Numbered from the stretch's first letter, positions 7,834 through 17,064 are shown. The stretch: 64,000 nt of DNA from Thermogemmatispora onikobensis (GCF_001748285.1 NZ_BDGT01000024.1:1-64000); one strand, 5' to 3'. Numbers and translations are program-made. The notes: generated from the letters alone by a model not told the origin.

Positions 7834-9228
7834 TCAAGATTCGGCTGATGCCAGGGCATCGAGTGGGAGCAGGCCCTCCTCTATGGCTCGACTGAGGGCC
7901 TCGGTGCGTCCCGAGACTTGCAGCTTCTGGTAGATGTTGGCCAGGTGGAAGTTCACGGTGCGCTCGCTGACCTGCAGGCGACGTGCGATCTCCTTATTGC
8001 GCAGGCCGCGCGCCAGCAAGAGCAAAACCTGGCGCTCGCGTGCCGTCAGCGAGGTAGCGCCGCTGCCGCTGCTGCCTTCCTCTCCCTGGCTCAGGCGCGT
8101 CAGCAGGCGGGCTGCCAGCTGGGGCTGCACCACCGTCTCGCCTCGGGCCAGCGCGCGGATGGCCTGGACCAGCTCTTCGGGGGCCACTTCTCTGAGCAGA
8201 TAGCCATCGGCCCCAGCTCGCAGCGCCGCTGCAAGGTGCTCGGGACGACTGGAGGCCGAAAGGACCAGGATACGGGTATCGGGGCTGAGCTGCTTCATCT
8301 GACGCAGGGTCTCTACTCCCTGCTCTTCGGGCAGAGGAAGGTCGAGCAGCACCACTTGTGGCCCCAATTCGAGCGCCTCACCGCTGGCCTGGATGCCACT
8401 GGCGGCCTCGCCGATGACCTGCAGATCGGGATAGCTCTCTAGCAGGCGGCGCAAGCCGGCGCGCATCACGGGCTGACCAGCGACCACCAGCAGGCGCAGG
8501 CCCTGAGAAGGTGTCTCCGTCTCCGCAGCGCCGGCTGGCAAGAGTGCGGGAAGGCTAGAGTCGGGCGGGCGCTCGTACGGCAGACTGGCGCTGATCTGGT
8601 GACCCTGACCAGGCGTGGCACTGATCGTCAGGGTGCCTCCCTGAGCACGTAGCTGCTGACCTAAGCCCTCCAGTGCCTCCTGGCTGCTACCACCTGGAGC
8701 GAAGGGGGGTGCTGCCACGACTGTGCTCCCCTCAGCGACCGTGCCATCGCCGCTGAGGGTCAACTGCAGCCGCTCGCGGCCATAGTGCAGAGTCAGCCGC
8801 AGGTGGTGGACATCGCGGTAATGACCTATTGTAGCCAGGGCGGCGCGTGTCAGGCGATAAAGCAGAACTGCAGCTGAGGGGGACAGCCGCCGCGCCTCGC
8901 CCGTCACCTGGACCCGGCTGGCCGATCCCAGGGCCTCGGCGCGCTCCTCCACCAATCGCCCCAGCGCCTCCGCCAACTGCTCCGTCTGTTGCTCCGGCTC
9001 CTCCCCGGCGGAAGGTGTGCTGGCGAGGCGCAGCTCGGTCAGCAGCGTTGTCACCTCCTCCTCCACCAATGCCAGGCCCTGGGTCACAGTAGCAAGCTGC
9101 TCAGGGGCGAGCGGTCCGGTCCCGGTCAGCAGCGTGTGCAAGGCCCGCAGCTGCAAAGCGATCGTACTTAAAGCCTCAAGCAAACCTTCGCTGTGCCCGA
9201 CACTGCGGGCGCTATCCACTGGTAGCAT
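7834..9228 (-). CDS. Degenerate sensor kinase - receiver - LuxR fusion regulator
   Basis: 464 residues with three parts. Residues 10-220 look like the dimerisation and ATPase halves of a NarX/DesK-type kinase, but the N-box is destroyed (YRLTRAALATIGHYRD where E..N is expected) and no clear phosphoacceptor HD pair is present. Residues 244-370 are a NarL-type receiver with phosphoacceptor D296 (VVLLDLP). However, the acidic pair at its start is AGQ, and the conserved lysine is R346 (GYLLREV). Residues 392-455 are an intact LuxR helix-turn-helix (LTARERQVLLLLARG, NKEIARRLQVSERTVNFHL). Phosphorylation-independent DNA binding is inferred. It lies upstream of the GAF-MCP gene on the same strand. 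Confidence 0.82.
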   Translation of the reverse strand: MLPVDSARSVGHSEGLLEALSTIALQLRALHTLLTGTGPLAPEQLATVTQGLALVEEEVTTLLTELRLASTPSAGEEPEQQTEQLAEALGRLVEERAEALGSASRVQVTGEARRLSPSAAVLLYRLTRAALATIGHYRDVHHLRLTLHYGRERLQLTLSGDGTVAEGSTVVAAPPFAPGGSSQEALEGLGQQLRAQGGTLTISATPGQGHQISASLPYERPPDSSLPALLPAGAAETETPSQGLRLLVVAGQPVMRAGLRRLLESYPDLQVIGEAASGIQASGEALELGPQVVLLDLPLPEEQGVETLRQMKQLSPDTRILVLSASSRPEHLAAALRAGADGYLLREVAPEELVQAIRALARGETVVQPQLAARLLTRLSQGEEGSSGSGATSLTARERQVLLLLARGLRNKEIARRLQVSERTVNFHLANIYQKLQVSGRTEALSRAIEEGLLPLDALASAES

Positions 9229-9349
9229 CAGTCAGCACTCCCCTGCAAATAAGGGAAGCCAGCCGGCCTCTCCCGCTCGTGCTGGCGGTCCGATCCGGCT
9301 GGCCTCAGACAGCACGGGCCCAGCCAGCCCATCAGCCGGCCAGGCGGTC

Positions 9350-11950
9350 TCAGACCTGGGCCGCCGCCCGCAGCGGCTCGATCACAATCTGGCCATCGCG
9401 GACGTCGATCTGCAGCGTATCGCCCTCGCGGATCGTCCCGTCCAGCAGCGCGCGCGCCAGGCGGTTCTCGACCTCGCGCTGGATCACCCGCTTGAGCGGG
9501 CGGGCACCGAAGTGAGGATCGTAGCCCTCGCTCGCCAACAGCTCACGGGCTGCCTCGCTCACCTGCAAGCTGATATGGCGCTCGGCCAGGCGCGGACGCA
9601 GGCGGTTGATCTGAATATCCACGATCTCCTTGATCCGCTCGGGTGTCAGCGGATGGAAGATTACAATCTCGTCGATCCGGTTGATGAACTCTGGACGGAA
9701 GCCCTCCTCGCGCAGGCGCTGACGGACCTGCCGCTGGGCCTCCTCCTCATCGAGGCCCTCCAGCTCGGGCAGCCAGGTGGTGCCCACGTTGCTCGTCATA
9801 ATAATGACCGTGTTCTTGAAGTCCACGGTGCGGCCCTGGCCATCGGTCAGACGACCATCGTCGAGCAGCTGTAGCAAGACATTGAAAACATCGGGCGCTG
9901 CCTTCTCGATCTCATCGAAGAGCACCACACTGTAAGGATGGCGGCGCACGGCCTCCGTCAACTGGCCGCCCTCCTCATAGCCGACATAGCCCGGCGGAGC
10001 ACCGATCAGACGCGAGACACTATGCTTCTCCATGTACTCCGACATGTCGATGCGCACCAGCGCCTGCTCATCATCGAAGAGGAACTCCGCCAGAGCACGG
10101 GCCAGCTCTGTTTTGCCGACGCCAGTTGGACCCAGGAACAAGAAGCTGGCCAGCGGACGGTTGGGGTCCTGCAGGCCGGCACGCGCCCGGCGAATGGCGT
10201 CCGAGACTGCGCGCAGCGCATGGTCCTGACCGACCACCCGCTCACGCAGACGCTCCTCCATCTTCAGCAGCTTCTGGACCTCGCCCTCCATCAGTCTGGC
10301 GACCGGGATATGCGTCCACTTCGAGACGATCTCAGCGATATCTTCGGCGTCGACCTCCTCCTTTAGCATGCGCGCGCCCTGAATCTCGCTGAGCTTCCCC
10401 TCCATCTCGCGGATGCGGCGCTCCAGCTCTGGGATGACGCCGTAGCGCAGGCGGGCCTGCTCCTCCAGGTTATACTCACGCTCGGCTCGCTCCAGAGCCA
10501 CCTGAGCCTCTTCTAGCTCCGTCTTCAGGCGGCGCAGGGTCTCCACCGGCTCCCGCTCGCGCTCCAGCGAGAGGCGCAGGCTATGCAACTGCTCATTCAG
10601 ATTAGCGATCTCCTGCTCCACCCGCTCGCGCCGCTCACGGCTGGCCGGGTCGGTCTCCTTCTTCAGGGCCTCATGCTCCACCTGGAGCTGACGGATGCGG
10701 CGCTCCAGAGTATCGATCTCGCTCGGCGTGCTATCCAGCTCCACGCGGCGCCGGCTGGCCGCCTCATCGATCAGATCGATAGCCTTATCCGGCAGGAAGC
10801 GGTCGCTGATATAGCGTTTCGAGAGCACCGCCGCCGCCACCAGGGCGCTATCCTGGATACGGACGCCGTGATGGACCTCATAGCGCTGCTTCAGGCCGCG
10901 CAGGATACTGATCGTATCCTCGACCGACGGCTCCTCAACCATAATTGGCTGAAAGCGGCGCTCCAGGGCGGCATCCTTCTCAATATATTTACGGTACTCA
11001 TCGAGCGTCGTTGCACCAATGCAGTGGAGCTCGCCGCGGGCCAGCATAGGCTTGAGCATATTCGAGGCATCCATCGCCCCTTCAGCGGCGCCGGCCCCAA
11101 CCAGCGTATGCAGCTCATCGATGAAGAGGATGATCCGTCCCTCGGAATTCTGGATCTCGCGCAGGACCGCCTTCAGGCGCTCCTCGAACTCGCCGCGGTA
11201 CTTGGCACCTGCAATCAGCGCGCCCAGATCGAGAGCGATGATCTGCTTATCCTTCAGTGTCTTCGGCACATCACCGCGTACAATGCGCTGAGCCAGGCCC
11301 TCGACAATGGCCGTCTTCCCCACGCCGGGATCGCCGATCAACACCGGGTTATTCTTCGTGCGCCGGCTCAGCACCTGAATAACGCGCCGAATCTCCTCAT
11401 CGCGCCCAATCACCGGATCAAGCTTACCCTGAGCCGCCAGGGCCGTCAGATTGCGCCCGTACTTCTCCAGGGCCTGATACTTGCCCTCGGGATTCTCATC
11501 CGTCACGCGCTGCGCACCGCGGATCGCACTCAGTGCCCGCAGCGTGGTATCGCGCGTCACCCCGGCAGCGCGGAAGGCGCGCTGAATGGCCTCACCACCA
11601 ACCTCAAAAAGCGCCAGCAGCAAATGCTCGACACTCAGATACTCATCCTTGAAGCTACCCATCTGGCGCCAGGCCTCTTCCAGGACCCGCCGCAGCTGTG
11701 GCGAAAGACCCGGCTCGCTCCCACCATAGACGCGCGGCATGCGCTCCAGCTCATTACGCACCACGCGCTGCGCTGCCGCCAGGTCCCCCCCAGCCTTCTG
11801 GATAACCTCTCTCGTAATGCCACCCTGCTGCTCCAGCAGGGCATAAAGCAGATGCTCTGGCTCAATCTGGCTATGGTTATAGCTCCGTGCTAACTCTGAC
11901 GCATCCGTGATGGCCTCGCGGGCCTTCTCGGTTAAGCGCTCTAACTTCAT
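9350..11950 (-). CDS. clpB: ATP-dependent disaggregase ClpB
   Basis: 866-residue Hsp100 chaperone that threads aggregated proteins through a hexameric pore together with DnaK. Domain order is the double Clp N-domain (1-145), AAA1 with Walker A GDPGVGKT (206-213) and Walker B ILFIDELH, the coiled-coil middle domain (about 400-525), AAA2 with GPTGVGKT near 600 and [10 protein letters not shown], and the C-terminal small domain. The length and the long middle domain separate it from ClpA/ClpC. It is probably monocistronic with its own sigma-A-type promoter. No CIRCE palindrome was seen upstream. Confidence 0.97.
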   Translation of the reverse strand: MKLERLTEKAREAITDASELARSYNHSQIEPEHLLYALLEQQGGITREVIQKAGGDLAAAQRVVRNELERMPRVYGGSEPGLSPQLRRVLEEAWRQMGSFKDEYLSVEHLLLALFEVGGEAIQRAFRAAGVTRDTTLRALSAIRGAQRVTDENPEGKYQALEKYGRNLTALAAQGKLDPVIGRDEEIRRVIQVLSRRTKNNPVLIGDPGVGKTAIVEGLAQRIVRGDVPKTLKDKQIIALDLGALIAGAKYRGEFEERLKAVLREIQNSEGRIILFIDELHTLVGAGAAEGAMDASNMLKPMLARGELHCIGATTLDEYRKYIEKDAALERRFQPIMVEEPSVEDTISILRGLKQRYEVHHGVRIQDSALVAAAVLSKRYISDRFLPDKAIDLIDEAASRRRVELDSTPSEIDTLERRIRQLQVEHEALKKETDPASRERRERVEQEIANLNEQLHSLRLSLEREREPVETLRRLKTELEEAQVALERAEREYNLEEQARLRYGVIPELERRIREMEGKLSEIQGARMLKEEVDAEDIAEIVSKWTHIPVARLMEGEVQKLLKMEERLRERVVGQDHALRAVSDAIRRARAGLQDPNRPLASFLFLGPTGVGKTELARALAEFLFDDEQALVRIDMSEYMEKHSVSRLIGAPPGYVGYEEGGQLTEAVRRHPYSVVLFDEIEKAAPDVFNVLLQLLDDGRLTDGQGRTVDFKNTVIIMTSNVGTTWLPELEGLDEEEAQRQVRQRLREEGFRPEFINRIDEIVIFHPLTPERIKEIVDIQINRLRPRLAERHISLQVSEAARELLASEGYDPHFGARPLKRVIQREVENRLARALLDGTIREGDTLQIDVRDGQIVIEPLRAAAQV

Positions 11951-11997
11951 GGCTCTTCTGGTCTCCCTCTGTTTGCCAACGTCTTACCTTGTCTGTT

Positions 11998-12026
11998 ACT
12001 ATACCATATTGAGTGGCTCATTGCAA
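11998..12026 (-). promoter_or_regulatory. clpB promoter
   Basis: On the minus strand, TTGCAA (12026-12021), a 17-base spacer and TATAGT (12003-11998). It is close to the vegetative consensus and leaves a leader of about 40 bases before the clpB ATG at 11950. Confidence 0.75.
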
Positions 12027-12101
12027 GAAGATTTGAGTGACTTCTTATCAAAGTTTGGCCAGGAGGACCAAAATTGCCGGCTATGCTGGGAGGAGGGGCT
12101 A

Positions 12102-12110
12102 TGATATAAT
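12102..12110 (+). promoter_or_regulatory. Extended -10 (TGaTATAAT) upstream of scpB
   Basis: TGaTATAAT matches an extended -10 element without a good -35. It is divergent from the clpB promoter and about 140 bases upstream of scpB. Confidence 0.5.
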
Positions 12111-12248
12111 GGCCGCGCCGTCCCGCTCCTCTCCCGGGAGGGGGAAGGCGGGCGCGGCGCTCAAGTTGGTCACTCAGGCAGTGAGTCAAGTCAATCAGTC
12201 ATCAGCCAGTCAGCGATTCACTCACCCACTAGGCGGAGGCAGGACGAG

Positions 12249-12935
12249 GTGAGCGCGGAGACGCCGAACGGCACGACAGAGGTAGCGGCCCTGCCACAGG
12301 CGTTGCAGGGAGATGAGGCGCGTGTAGCGGCAGCGATCGAAAGCCTCCTCTTTGTCGCGGGGCGGCCGCTGGAGCAGCACGAGCTGCGCAAGGTCTTGGG
12401 CGTCAACGAGGAGGAGCTGCAGGCGGGCCTGCGCGCGCTGGCGCATAGTTTAGAAGAGCAGCGGCGTGGGCTGCGCTTGCAGCGTCTAGGCACTCAGGTG
12501 CAGCTGGTGACAGCGCCTGAGAATGCGCGCTACGTGGCGGCGCTGCTGGGTCTGCCATTGACTGCCAGGCTGACGCCGGCGGCTCTGGAGACACTGGCGG
12601 TGATCTGCTATCGCCAGCCGATTACGCGCGCGCAGATCGAGGCCATTCGCGGAGTGAATAGCGATCGGGCCCTGGCGAGCCTGATTCAACACGGACTGGT
12701 CGCCGAGGTGGGCCGGGCCCCGACAGTGGGCCATCCGGCTCTCTTTGCCACGACGCCGGAGTTTTTGCAGCAGTTTGGGCTGACGAGCCTGGAGGAGTTG
12801 CCTCATATCGATGGACTGCCCGATGTTCAACGCGCCGTTCAGGCCCTGCAAGAACGGCTGCCCTTGAACGACGGCCCGGCCACCTCGGCTGGCCAGGGAG
12901 GACAGGCGTCCAGGACGGAGGCCTCATCTTCATAG
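12249..12935 (+). CDS. scpB: Segregation and condensation protein B
   Basis: Kleisin-associated winged-helix protein of the SMC-ScpA-ScpB condensin. The two winged-helix modules are visible (ESLLFVAGRPLEQHELRKVLG, and LETLAVICYRQPITRAQIEAIRGVNSD, written here with its conserved core YRQPITRAQIEAIRG). At 228 residues it has a short disordered tail. The start codon is GTG at 12249, with purine-rich GGAGGCAGGACGAG upstream. scpA is not adjacent, which differs from the usual scpA-scpB pair. The next gene is a DNA repair enzyme. Confidence 0.94.
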   Translation: MSAETPNGTTEVAALPQALQGDEARVAAAIESLLFVAGRPLEQHELRKVLGVNEEELQAGLRALAHSLEEQRRGLRLQRLGTQVQLVTAPENARYVAALLGLPLTARLTPAALETLAVICYRQPITRAQIEAIRGVNSDRALASLIQHGLVAEVGRAPTVGHPALFATTPEFLQQFGLTSLEELPHIDGLPDVQRAVQALQERLPLNDGPATSAGQGGQASRTEASSS

Positions 12936-13025
12936 AAAGCGGCCCCTGAGTTCTGACGAGATGTGGAGCAGCAGAGCAGATCAGAGCAGGGCGCAAGATC
13001 AAGCCTAGGCGGAGAAAAGAGCGAG

Positions 13026-14057
13026 ATGAGAATAGGAAGGCATATGCCACTCAACGGCAAGCCCCTGCGGGCGCTGGAGATTGCCTCTTTCCTGGGCTGT
13101 GAGACGATCCAGCTGTTTGCCAGCAATCCCACAGGGTGGAAACCGCCGGCTGGGGGAGAGGAGGCGGCGCAGGAGTTTGCGCAGGCCGCGCGGGCGCGAG
13201 GTCTGGCGCCGCTGGTGGTCCATGCGCCCTATCTGATCAATCTTGCTTCACCGCGTGAGGAGATCTGGCAGTCCTCGGTCAGGCTCCTCTCCTGGACGCT
13301 GAGGCGGGCGGCCCTGCTAGGGGCTTCTGATGTAGTAGTGCATATTGGCAGTCACCGTGGAGCTGGCCTTGAGCTGGGCATCGCGCGCCTGCAGGAAGCC
13401 GTGCGCCTGGTCCTGGCCGAGGCTCCGGAGGACGTGCGCCTCTTGCTCGAAAACGACGTCGGGGCTGGCCATACCCTGGGGCAGCGCTTCGAGGAGCTGG
13501 CCACTGCGCTGGCCTTCCTCCCAGAGGAGCAGGAGCGGCTGGGAATCTGCCTGGATACGGCTCATCTGTGGGGGGCTGGCTACGATATCGGCTCGCCCGC
13601 CGGAGTGGAGGCGGTCCTCCAGCGCTTCAGCGAGCTGGTTGGTCTCGCGCGACTCAAGGTGCTGCATCTCAACGATAGTCGGCAGCCGCTGGGCAGTCAT
13701 CGCGATGTTCATGCCCGCATAGGCGAAGGGCAGATTCCTGTGGCGGGACTGCAGGCTCTGCTCAATGATGCCCGTCTGGCCGGGCTGACGGTAGTGCTGG
13801 AAACGCCCATCAAGCGTGACGAGCAGGACCGCGAGGACTGGGAGCACGATCGAGCCCATCTACAGTATGTCAGGAGCCTGCGGGTGGATGAAGGCGGCCT
13901 GGCCTCTCCACACCTACGCCCGCAGCAGGAGCAGACTGGCGAGAGGAGAGCGGCGTCTCAGTCGACGGAGGAGGGAGGAGAGGGCAGGAGCGAGACCCGT
14001 GCCGGCGGCTCCCTGCGGAGCGAGCGCGGGCGGCACTCCGCTTCTGCCCTCCAGTGA
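13026..14057 (+). CDS. nfo: Endonuclease IV (AP endonuclease)
   Basis: Zinc-dependent apurinic/apyrimidinic endonuclease of the TIM-barrel AP2Ec family, acting in base excision repair. Family marks are RIGRHMPLNGKPLRALEIA, QLFASNP, LVVHAPYLINLASP, VVVHIGSHRG, LLLENDVGAG, ICLDTAHLWGAGYD, LKVLHLNDSRQPLGSHRDVHA (conserved HLNDS and GSHRDRH-like part) and LTVVLETP near the C-terminus. The ATG at 13026 is chosen because it begins the barrel and has a GGAG ribosome site; an ATG 63 bases earlier would add only charged filler. The barrel ends near residue 285, and about 55 hydrophilic, Arg/Ser/Gly-rich residues follow, which is longer than typical. Confidence 0.93.
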   Translation: MRIGRHMPLNGKPLRALEIASFLGCETIQLFASNPTGWKPPAGGEEAAQEFAQAARARGLAPLVVHAPYLINLASPREEIWQSSVRLLSWTLRRAALLGASDVVVHIGSHRGAGLELGIARLQEAVRLVLAEAPEDVRLLLENDVGAGHTLGQRFEELATALAFLPEEQERLGICLDTAHLWGAGYDIGSPAGVEAVLQRFSELVGLARLKVLHLNDSRQPLGSHRDVHARIGEGQIPVAGLQALLNDARLAGLTVVLETPIKRDEQDREDWEHDRAHLQYVRSLRVDEGGLASPHLRPQQEQTGERRAASQSTEEGGEGRSETRAGGSLRSERGRHSASALQ

Positions 14058-14068
14058 AGGCCCCGGCA

Positions 14069-14095
14069 AGCCACAGGCGTCGCAAGCTTGTGGCT
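14069..14095. terminator. Hairpin between convergent genes
   Basis: AGCCACAGG (14069-14077) pairs with CTTGTGGCT (14087-14095), allowing one G-T pair, with a 9-base loop. It lies between convergent nfo and the VCBS gene. There is no clear T-run, so function as a terminator is tentative. Confidence 0.35.
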
Positions 14096-14105
14096 GAGGC
14101 CCGGC

Positions 14106-14861
14106 TCAGTAGGAGATGTGATCGGCAGCGGTAGCTGGGCGGAAGGTACTGCCGTCGTTGAGCAATACGAGGCGCTGCTCACCGATATGGACGAGCAGAT
14201 CAGGCCGACCGTCTCCGTTCACATCGCGAACCTCGGCGGTAATCGGCACCAGGTCCTGATTGGGGCCGAAGAGCACCGGGCCATTGTAGACGCGCGCGTT
14301 GTTGCCATCCCCGCCAGGAAATTCAATGATCTCAACATGTCGATTGAGATTGATAAAGACAAAGTGGGTGGGATGGCTTGGGCTGTCGTTGTGCCCAACC
14401 ACAGCGTCCATCTGCCAGGTACGTGGGCGCCCAAACTGGACATCTTCCTGGTGGAGCTGCCACCAGGAGCCGAGGTAAGCCAGGCCCAGGCCGAGCAGGG
14501 CGGTCAGCAAGAGGCCCAGAAAGAAGGCGCGCAGAACCCAAGAGCGACCCATGCGCCGGGCCTTGATGCGCGTTGGGGCCACGGTGCGCAGCCCCTCGGG
14601 CACCACCGCCTTGGAGGTCGTGCCATATTCCGGCCTCATCTGGTTACTGGCACGCCGCCGTTGGATGAAAACCGCTGGCTGCGGGCCAGTAATGCCGCTC
14701 AGCGGGCCAACCACGTCCGCGTTGGCGGGTGGCAGGGGCTGATAACGGCGTGTGCTGCTCGGCAGCCGCGGCGTAAGGTAGATGGCATCATCCTCCTCCT
14801 CCCCGGTGATGGCCTGCCTCTTCCTGGTCACCCCGGGCGGCTGACGAAGCTGTATCGTCAT
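14106..14861 (-). CDS. Membrane-anchored FG-GAP/VCBS-repeat protein
   Basis: 251 residues from the ATG at 14861, which has AAGGGGAAAA upstream. A basic, proline-rich cytoplasmic N-terminus of about 110 residues is followed by one hydrophobic segment (VLRAFFLGLLLTALLGLGLA). An extracellular region follows with a VCBS/FG-GAP calcium-binding-like motif, DVNGDGRPDLLVHI, and a probable second, weaker repeat (FVFINLNRHVEIIEF). Such modules form beta-propeller blades in larger proteins, but there are too few here for a full propeller. Function is unknown. An upstream in-frame ATG at 14891 is less likely, since it falls in the palindrome next to the promoter. Confidence 0.65.
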   Translation of the reverse strand: MTIQLRQPPGVTRKRQAITGEEEDDAIYLTPRLPSSTRRYQPLPPANADVVGPLSGITGPQPAVFIQRRRASNQMRPEYGTTSKAVVPEGLRTVAPTRIKARRMGRSWVLRAFFLGLLLTALLGLGLAYLGSWWQLHQEDVQFGRPRTWQMDAVVGHNDSPSHPTHFVFINLNRHVEIIEFPGGDGNNARVYNGPVLFGPNQDLVPITAEVRDVNGDGRPDLLVHIGEQRLVLLNDGSTFRPATAADHISY

Positions 14862-14884
14862 GGAGTATTTTCCCCTTTTTCGCC

Positions 14885-14898
14885 GGCCCATATGGGCC
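14885..14898. promoter_or_regulatory. Perfect palindrome GGCCCATATGGGCC
   Basis: A 14-base perfect palindrome lies between the minus-strand promoter and the VCBS-protein start. It could be an operator or a leader hairpin. Confidence 0.4.
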
Positions 14899-14915
14899 TA
14901 GAATGCATGTTCTAT

Positions 14916-14945
14916 ATACTAAGGCGATCACAGTTCGTTTGTCAA
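14916..14945 (-). promoter_or_regulatory. Promoter of the VCBS-protein gene
   Basis: On the minus strand, consensus TTGACA (14945-14940), an 18-base spacer and TAGTAT (14921-14916), about 50 bases upstream of the chosen start. Confidence 0.65.
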
Positions 14946-15056
14946 GTCCCCCGGTAGGAAAATCTTAGATGTAACCTGGCATGAAACAGTGTATAACAAT
15001 GTGAGACAGCTGCAGTTGCGTTGCAACGCCAATGTCTGCTTTGCAGGGATTCAGGC

Positions 15057-15086
15057 TTGACTCTCGTGATTTGTCTATGCTATAGT
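15057..15086 (+). promoter_or_regulatory. Strong plus-strand promoter with no nearby gene
   Basis: TTGACT (15057-15062), an 18-base spacer and TATAGT (15081-15086). Transcription should begin near 15093. The next plausible plus-strand gene is the hydrogenase small subunit at 16036, so the transcript has either a leader of about 940 bases or an RNA product of its own. Confidence 0.6.
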
Positions 15087-16035
15087 TGTTTGTGTCTCGG
15101 GTTGCTTGCCGGACGTGAACCTCAACAATTCTTCTGAAGAAGCGAAAGTCCATCCCTGAGCGGAAGTTTCTGTCACGAGTCTCTTCAGACCAAGGAAGCA
15201 TTCAGTGCTCTCAGGGAAGAGCTGGTCCCTGGACGTTGTATCGTTAGCGCGCCTTGTGCTCACGAGGTGGGACGACGGACCGGCTGAGGGCTTTCCGGCT
15301 GTGCTGCTTGCATCGGAACCCCTTATCCGCTTCCTGGCTTGTACTTTCATGACTGTGTCGCTGTAGTGCGCGCCCTTCATGCTATCTCTAAGCTGGCGGC
15401 CCAACTGAATCCCGACTGAGTTTTCTCCTACTATGCCTTATTGCTTCTTGCCCTGGTGGCCAGGACTGCGTTCGGCTCTGCTTGTCTGACTGTCTGCTCA
15501 GAAGGTGAAGGGAAAGAGGGGCATCTAGCATGTGGCCCTGGCCTGGCTGGGGGAGGGTTGCTTACTCTGTTCGGCTGATGGCCTTGCGGAGGAGGGGAGC
15601 GGCGCGGAGCGGAGCAAGAAGGAGGATCTGTGCGGGCCTCTGTCTTGCTGTGCTTTCCGGGAAGGATTTTCTCGCTTTCTGTTTTCTCCCTCTCTCCTGG
15701 CGGTTGCCGTGCGCTGGTTCTGGTGCAGAGGCGAGGAAGCTCGCGATTTGGGGCGGCTCGCTATCCTCAATATAGGGATGGGAGTGAGAGGAAGAGCTAC
15801 CAGGCGGCGGTTGGCTGGGCTGGGCTAGGTTGAGCTGAGCTGAGCTGAGCGGTGCAAGGAAGCCCGGAATGTGTGCTGTATCCAGCGGCAGCGAAGGCTG
15901 CGATGGCTGTATCGTGTGCGTGTGTCTATGGTATTCGTCTGCGTGCCAGGCAGGCAGTGAGTCAGGCTGTGCGCGTGGTGAGTTGGTCTGGCTGCGAGCG
16001 AGCACTGGCGCGCTCTTGTTGAAGGAGGCACCGCT
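15087..16035 (+). other. Long non-coding stretch or leader before the hydrogenase operon
   Basis: About 950 bases with no supportable gene. Open frames here lack ribosome sites and family features, and the longest minus-strand frame is the complement of the hydrogenase gene. The first 400 bases are less GC-rich than the neighbours. There is a pyrimidine-rich block near 15660-15710 and a (TGAGC)4 repeat at 15831-15850. I did not recognise RNase P RNA, tmRNA, SRP RNA or a riboswitch core. No other consensus promoter was seen closer to 16036. Confidence 0.5.
15831..15850. repeat. Tandem repeat (TGAGC)4
   Basis: Four perfect copies of the pentamer, about 185 bases upstream of the hydrogenase start. 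Confidence 0.8.
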
Positions 16036-17064
16036 ATGACCAGGACGCGCGTGGAGGCGGTCCACATCGTCTGGATCACCGCGGGCCTGGGCTGTGATGG
16101 CGACTCGGTCTCGATTACGGCGGCCAGTCAGCCAAGCCTGGAGGATGTGATCCTGGGGGCGATTCCGGGACTTCCCCGCGTTTATTTGCACAATCCTGTT
16201 CTCGCCTACGAGCTGGGCGGAGACAGCTTTATGACCTGGTGGTACCAGGCCGAACGCGGCGAGCTTGATCCTTTTGTGCTGGTGGTCGAAGGCTCGATCC
16301 CCAATGAGCGCATTAAGCGAGAGGGCTACTGGGCCGCCCTCGGCACCGATCCGGCGACCGGACAGCCGATCACGACCTGTGAGTGGATCGATCGCCTGGC
16401 GCCGAAGGCCTGGGCGGTGGTGGCCATCGGGACCTGCGCGACCTACGGCGGTATCCACGCGATGCAGGGAAACCCCACCGGAGCGATGGGCCTCGCCGAC
16501 TATCTGGGCCACGGCTGGAAGTCGTGGGCCGGAATCCCCATTGTCAACGTCCCCGGCTGCCCTGTGCAACCGGACAACTTCATGGAGACGCTCCTCTACC
16601 TGCTCTACCAGGCGGCGGGTCTGGCGCCGATGATCTCCCTCGATGACCTCGGGCGCCCTACCTGGCTCTTCGGCAGAACCGTACATGAGGGCTGTGACCG
16701 CGGCAGCTACTACGAGCAGGGCGACTTTGCTACCGAATATGGCACTCCCCAATGTCTGGTGAAACTCGGCTGTTGGGGCCCGGTGGTGCAGTGCAACGTG
16801 CCGAAGCGGGGATGGATGGCCGGCCTTGGTGGCTGCCCCAATGTGGGCGGCATCTGCATCGGCTGCACGATGCCCGGCTTCCCCGATAAGTTTATGCCTT
16901 TCATGGATGAGCCGCCTGGCGCCAAGCTGTCTACTGGCATCGCTGGCGCCTATGGGGGCGCGATTCGGGCGCTGCGCAATATTACAAAGTCGACGCTCAA
17001 TAAAGAGCCTTCGTGGCGCCGTAAGGGCCGCGAGCTGGCGACCGGCTATCAGCCACGCTGGTAG
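16036..17064 (+). CDS. hhyS: Group 1h [NiFe]-hydrogenase small subunit
   Basis: Iron-sulfur electron-transfer subunit of a high-affinity, oxygen-tolerant uptake hydrogenase that can oxidise atmospheric H2. Its 342 residues carry cluster ligands at C20 (LGCDGDS), C134 (GTCATYGG) and C175 (VPGCPVQPD). They continue with H217/C220/C240/C246 for the distal cluster and C253, C267, C274 and C277 around the medial cluster (GGICIGCTMPGFPDKF). The proximal region has Cys plus acidic residues where ordinary enzymes have CxxC, consistent with the 3Cys/1Asp ligation reported for this group. There is no twin-arginine signal and no C-terminal membrane helix, as known for group 1h. The start has GAAGGAGG upstream. 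It is the first gene of the operon. Confidence 0.95.
   Translation: MTRTRVEAVHIVWITAGLGCDGDSVSITAASQPSLEDVILGAIPGLPRVYLHNPVLAYELGGDSFMTWWYQAERGELDPFVLVVEGSIPNERIKREGYWAALGTDPATGQPITTCEWIDRLAPKAWAVVAIGTCATYGGIHAMQGNPTGAMGLADYLGHGWKSWAGIPIVNVPGCPVQPDNFMETLLYLLYQAAGLAPMISLDDLGRPTWLFGRTVHEGCDRGSYYEQGDFATEYGTPQCLVKLGCWGPVVQCNVPKRGWMAGLGGCPNVGGICIGCTMPGFPDKFMPFMDEPPGAKLSTGIAGAYGGAIRALRNITKSTLNKEPSWRRKGRELATGYQPRW

Noticed and set aside
10583-11893. Long plus-strand open frame
   Set aside because: Antisense to clpB, without ribosome site or domain.
15075-15404. Minus-strand frame of 109 codons in the region before hhyS
   Set aside because: No ribosome site, no domain, and it opposes a good plus-strand promoter.
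15090-15420. RNase P RNA-like GAAAGTCC near 15136
   Set aside because: The rest of the conserved core and the 3' partner are absent.
15562-16752. Minus-strand open frame across the hydrogenase leader and hhyS
   Set aside because: Half of it is the complement of hhyS; the rest is Pro/Ser/Arg-rich without similarity to any family I know.
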